Positions 62,513 to 64,000 of a DNA stretch of 64,000 nt are shown in pieces. Position numbers and translations under genes: made by a program. The notes beneath the pieces are model-generated. The model did not search any database. It worked only from the letters and a program-made list of their open reading frames with translations, and had not been told where the DNA came from. The DNA comes from Dongia_B soli. Its GTDB lineage: Bacteria > Pseudomonadota > Alphaproteobacteria > Dongiales > Dongiaceae. Location of the stretch: assembly GCF_034044715.1 (NCBI RefSeq), contig NZ_JAXCLW010000009.1, positions 88,000 to 151,999 on the forward strand. The letters are read 5' to 3'. Numbering within the stretch: position 1 is the stretch's first letter; the number at the start of each line of letters is the position of its first letter.

Positions 62513-64000
62513 TCATGCGGATAGAACCTGGCTCTGAACGACTTCCGCATTGCTGAAGACCGTGACGATGTCGGCTCCATTGGTGAAGGTATAGGCGGTC
62601 ATTCCGGTGACGGAGATACCCGCCGCCACGGCGGTGGCGCCAAGCGTCGGATCGGCGGTGGTTGCCGTCCAGCCGCCGGCGGTATCAATATTCAGCGTGT
62701 CCGGGCTGCTGCTGCCCATATCGGCAATGAACTGGTGATCGGCCGTATCGGACAGAACATCGTTGAGGCTTAAAGTGAGCACATCCTTGCCGCTGCCGGT
62801 CTGGATGCGCTCGACATTAGCGAAAGCCGGTCCGCGCATATCGATCGTATCGGCGCTGATGAGGACCGCATCGATCGTGTCGAAGCCGGCGCCGCCGTCG
62901 AAGCTGTCGGCGTTATCCCATGTCAACGTGTCGTTGCCGGCATCCCCGAACAGGTGATCGGTGCCGGCGCCACCGGTGATGGTATCGTTGCCGTCGCCAC
63001 CATGTATCGTATCGTCGCCGTCGCCACCTTGCAGGACGTTGTTGAGGGCATTGCCGGTGATCGTATCGTTGAAGGCCGAACCCGTGACATTCTCAAGATT
63101 GAGAAGACTGTCGGTACCTTCGCCCGTCGCCGTGCCCTGCGCCAGATCGACAGTGACGGCCGAAGCGGCAGCATGATAGTCCACCGTATCGGTGCCGGTT
63201 CCGCCGTCCAGCACATCATTGCCGAGCCCGCCGCTGAGCGTATCGGCGAGAGTGCCTCCAACTAGTGTGTCGTTGCCGTTGCCACCCCTCAAGACATCCA
63301 TGCCGGCATCGCCATAGATCGTCGCATCCAGGTTGCCAGCGGTAATGGTGTCGTTACCATCGCCGCCATGGAAAGCTTGGGTGACGTCATAGCCGGCATG
63401 TGTTGCAGCGGCCGCGTCAACAGGCAGCGTCACCGTGTCATTGCCCGCGAGGGCGTCATATTGCGTGCCGAGGGCATAATTTGCCGCAGAAACGGAGTTG
63501 AAATCGATGATGTCGTCGAGAGTCGTGAACAGTGCCGGCAAGGGTGTGATATATTGCACGACCTCGGCATTGCTGAAGATAGTGACCGTGTCGGTGCCGT
63601 TGGTAAAGGTATAGGCTTTCATGTTGCCGTGAACGGATATCCCGGCGGCTACGGCAGTCGAACCAAGCGTCTTGTTGGCGGTGGTCGCGGTCCAGCCACC
63701 GCCGATATCAATTTTCAAGGTATCCGGATTGCCGCCGCCCATATCAGCAATGAATTGCCGGTCGGCGGTCTCGGTCAGGACTTCGTTCAAGCTCAGCGTC
63801 ACCACATCCTTTCCGCTGCCCGTCAGAACTCGCTCGACATTCGTGAATCCCATGCCGCGCAGGTCGATCGTATCAGCGCTGTTATTGGAAGCATCGATCG
63901 TGTCGAAACCGGCGCCGCCATCGAAGCTGTCGGCGCTGTCCCATTTCAGCGTATCGTTGCCGGCATCACCGAAGGCCGTATCGGTGCCATCGCCACCGGT
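62513..64000 (-). CDS. RTX-type calcium-binding repeat protein, C-terminal part (N-terminus outside window)
   Basis: The frame is open to the last base, so only the C-terminal 495 or so residues are seen. Clusters of the nonapeptide GGxGxDxLx, for example GGDGDDTIHGGDGNDTITGG, form calcium-binding beta rolls. Two longer modules (NVERVLTGSGKDVVTLSLNE and NVERIQTGSGKDVLTLSLND, each followed by a GGWTATTA segment) are near-duplicates about 310 residues apart. Such proteins are usually exported by type I secretion with a C-terminal signal. The full length and effector function lie outside the window. Confidence 0.88.
   Translation of the reverse strand, partial: TGGDGTDTAFGDAGNDTLKWDSADSFDGGAGFDTIDASNNSADTIDLRGMGFTNVERVLTGSGKDVVTLSLNEVLTETADRQFIADMGGGNPDTLKIDIGGGWTATTANKTLGSTAVAAGISVHGNMKAYTFTNGTDTVTIFSNAEVVQYITPLPALFTTLDDIIDFNSVSAANYALGTQYDALAGNDTVTLPVDAAAATHAGYDVTQAFHGGDGNDTITAGNLDATIYGDAGMDVLRGGNGNDTLVGGTLADTLSGGLGNDVLDGGTGTDTVDYHAAASAVTVDLAQGTATGEGTDSLLNLENVTGSAFNDTITGNALNNVLQGGDGDDTIHGGDGNDTITGGAGTDHLFGDAGNDTLTWDNADSFDGGAGFDTIDAVLISADTIDMRGPAFANVERIQTGSGKDVLTLSLNDVLSDTADHQFIADMGSSSPDTLNIDTAGGWTATTADPTLGATAVAAGISVTGMTAYTFTNGADIVTVFSNAEVVQSQVLSA

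Noticed and set aside
62900..63350. Regular repeats that could be mistaken for a CRISPR or satellite array
   Set aside because: They encode GGxGxDxLx nonapeptides in one open frame.

Overview
The window looks like chromosomal DNA of a GC-rich alphaproteobacterium. This is inferred from the style of the housekeeping-type genes (Cache chemoreceptor, RND pump, pentapeptide-repeat protein, OmpR/EnvZ-type pair, OsmC/Ohr protein, RTX repeats), not from a marker gene. No rRNA or tRNA gene was recognised, and no integrase, plasmid replication gene or CRISPR array.

Core-like left part (1-16.0 kb). A 5'-cut RND efflux pump and a chemoreceptor converge on a strong two-sided terminator. They are followed by a small conserved unknown protein, a pentapeptide-repeat protein and a remnant of a PQQ-dependent sugar dehydrogenase. 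A long minus-strand run (13.3 to 7.2 kb) then carries an OsmC/Ohr-like peroxidase, a DUF1097-like membrane protein, two tandem Tat-exported alpha/beta hydrolases, a thioredoxin-like lipoprotein, and a response regulator with its histidine kinase. A polytopic membrane protein closes this part.

Accessory island (about 16.1-47.4 kb). Two imperfect direct repeats of about 275 bp (16150-16424 and 47104-47379) bracket about 31 kb. Inside are: (a) an operon of winged-helix regulator, Ser/Thr kinase (one frameshift), TPR protein, multi-ubiquitin protein, E1-like ThiF enzyme and DUF6527 protein, a bacterial ubiquitin-like conjugation locus joined to a kinase and the best candidate for a little-described system; (b) a Tn7-like core, tnsA-tnsB-tnsC-tniQ, with a small unknown gene and a metallophosphoesterase downstream; (c) an unknown protein divergent from tnsA and a nonsense-interrupted gene; (d) a DISARM-type locus with drmA, drmB and drmC, a 936-residue protein in the drmE position and a convergent adenine-type DNA methyltransferase; (e) decayed SMEK-domain and 3'-5' exonuclease genes.

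Graveyard (47.4-61.2 kb). This stretch is dominated by broken genes: HsdR tail, SRAP peptidase, IS1595 transposase, FecR-like protein, PLD nuclease with compensated frameshifts, one interrupted and one fragmentary LigD-type ligase, PIN toxin fragment, lysozyme-like fragment, an APAZ plus short-Argonaute remnant, a truncated DUF4365 gene and a frameshifted NucS-like nuclease. A second metallophosphoesterase, an orphan HipA, a UspB-like membrane protein, an exported unknown and one intact unknown soluble protein survive. The broken genes are mostly of phage-defence or DNA-repair type, so the locus looks like a defence hotspot with repeated turnover.

Right edge (61.2-64 kb). Little coding DNA, two overlapping small genes (one frameshifted), then the C-terminal part of a large RTX-type calcium-binding repeat protein that runs off the window.
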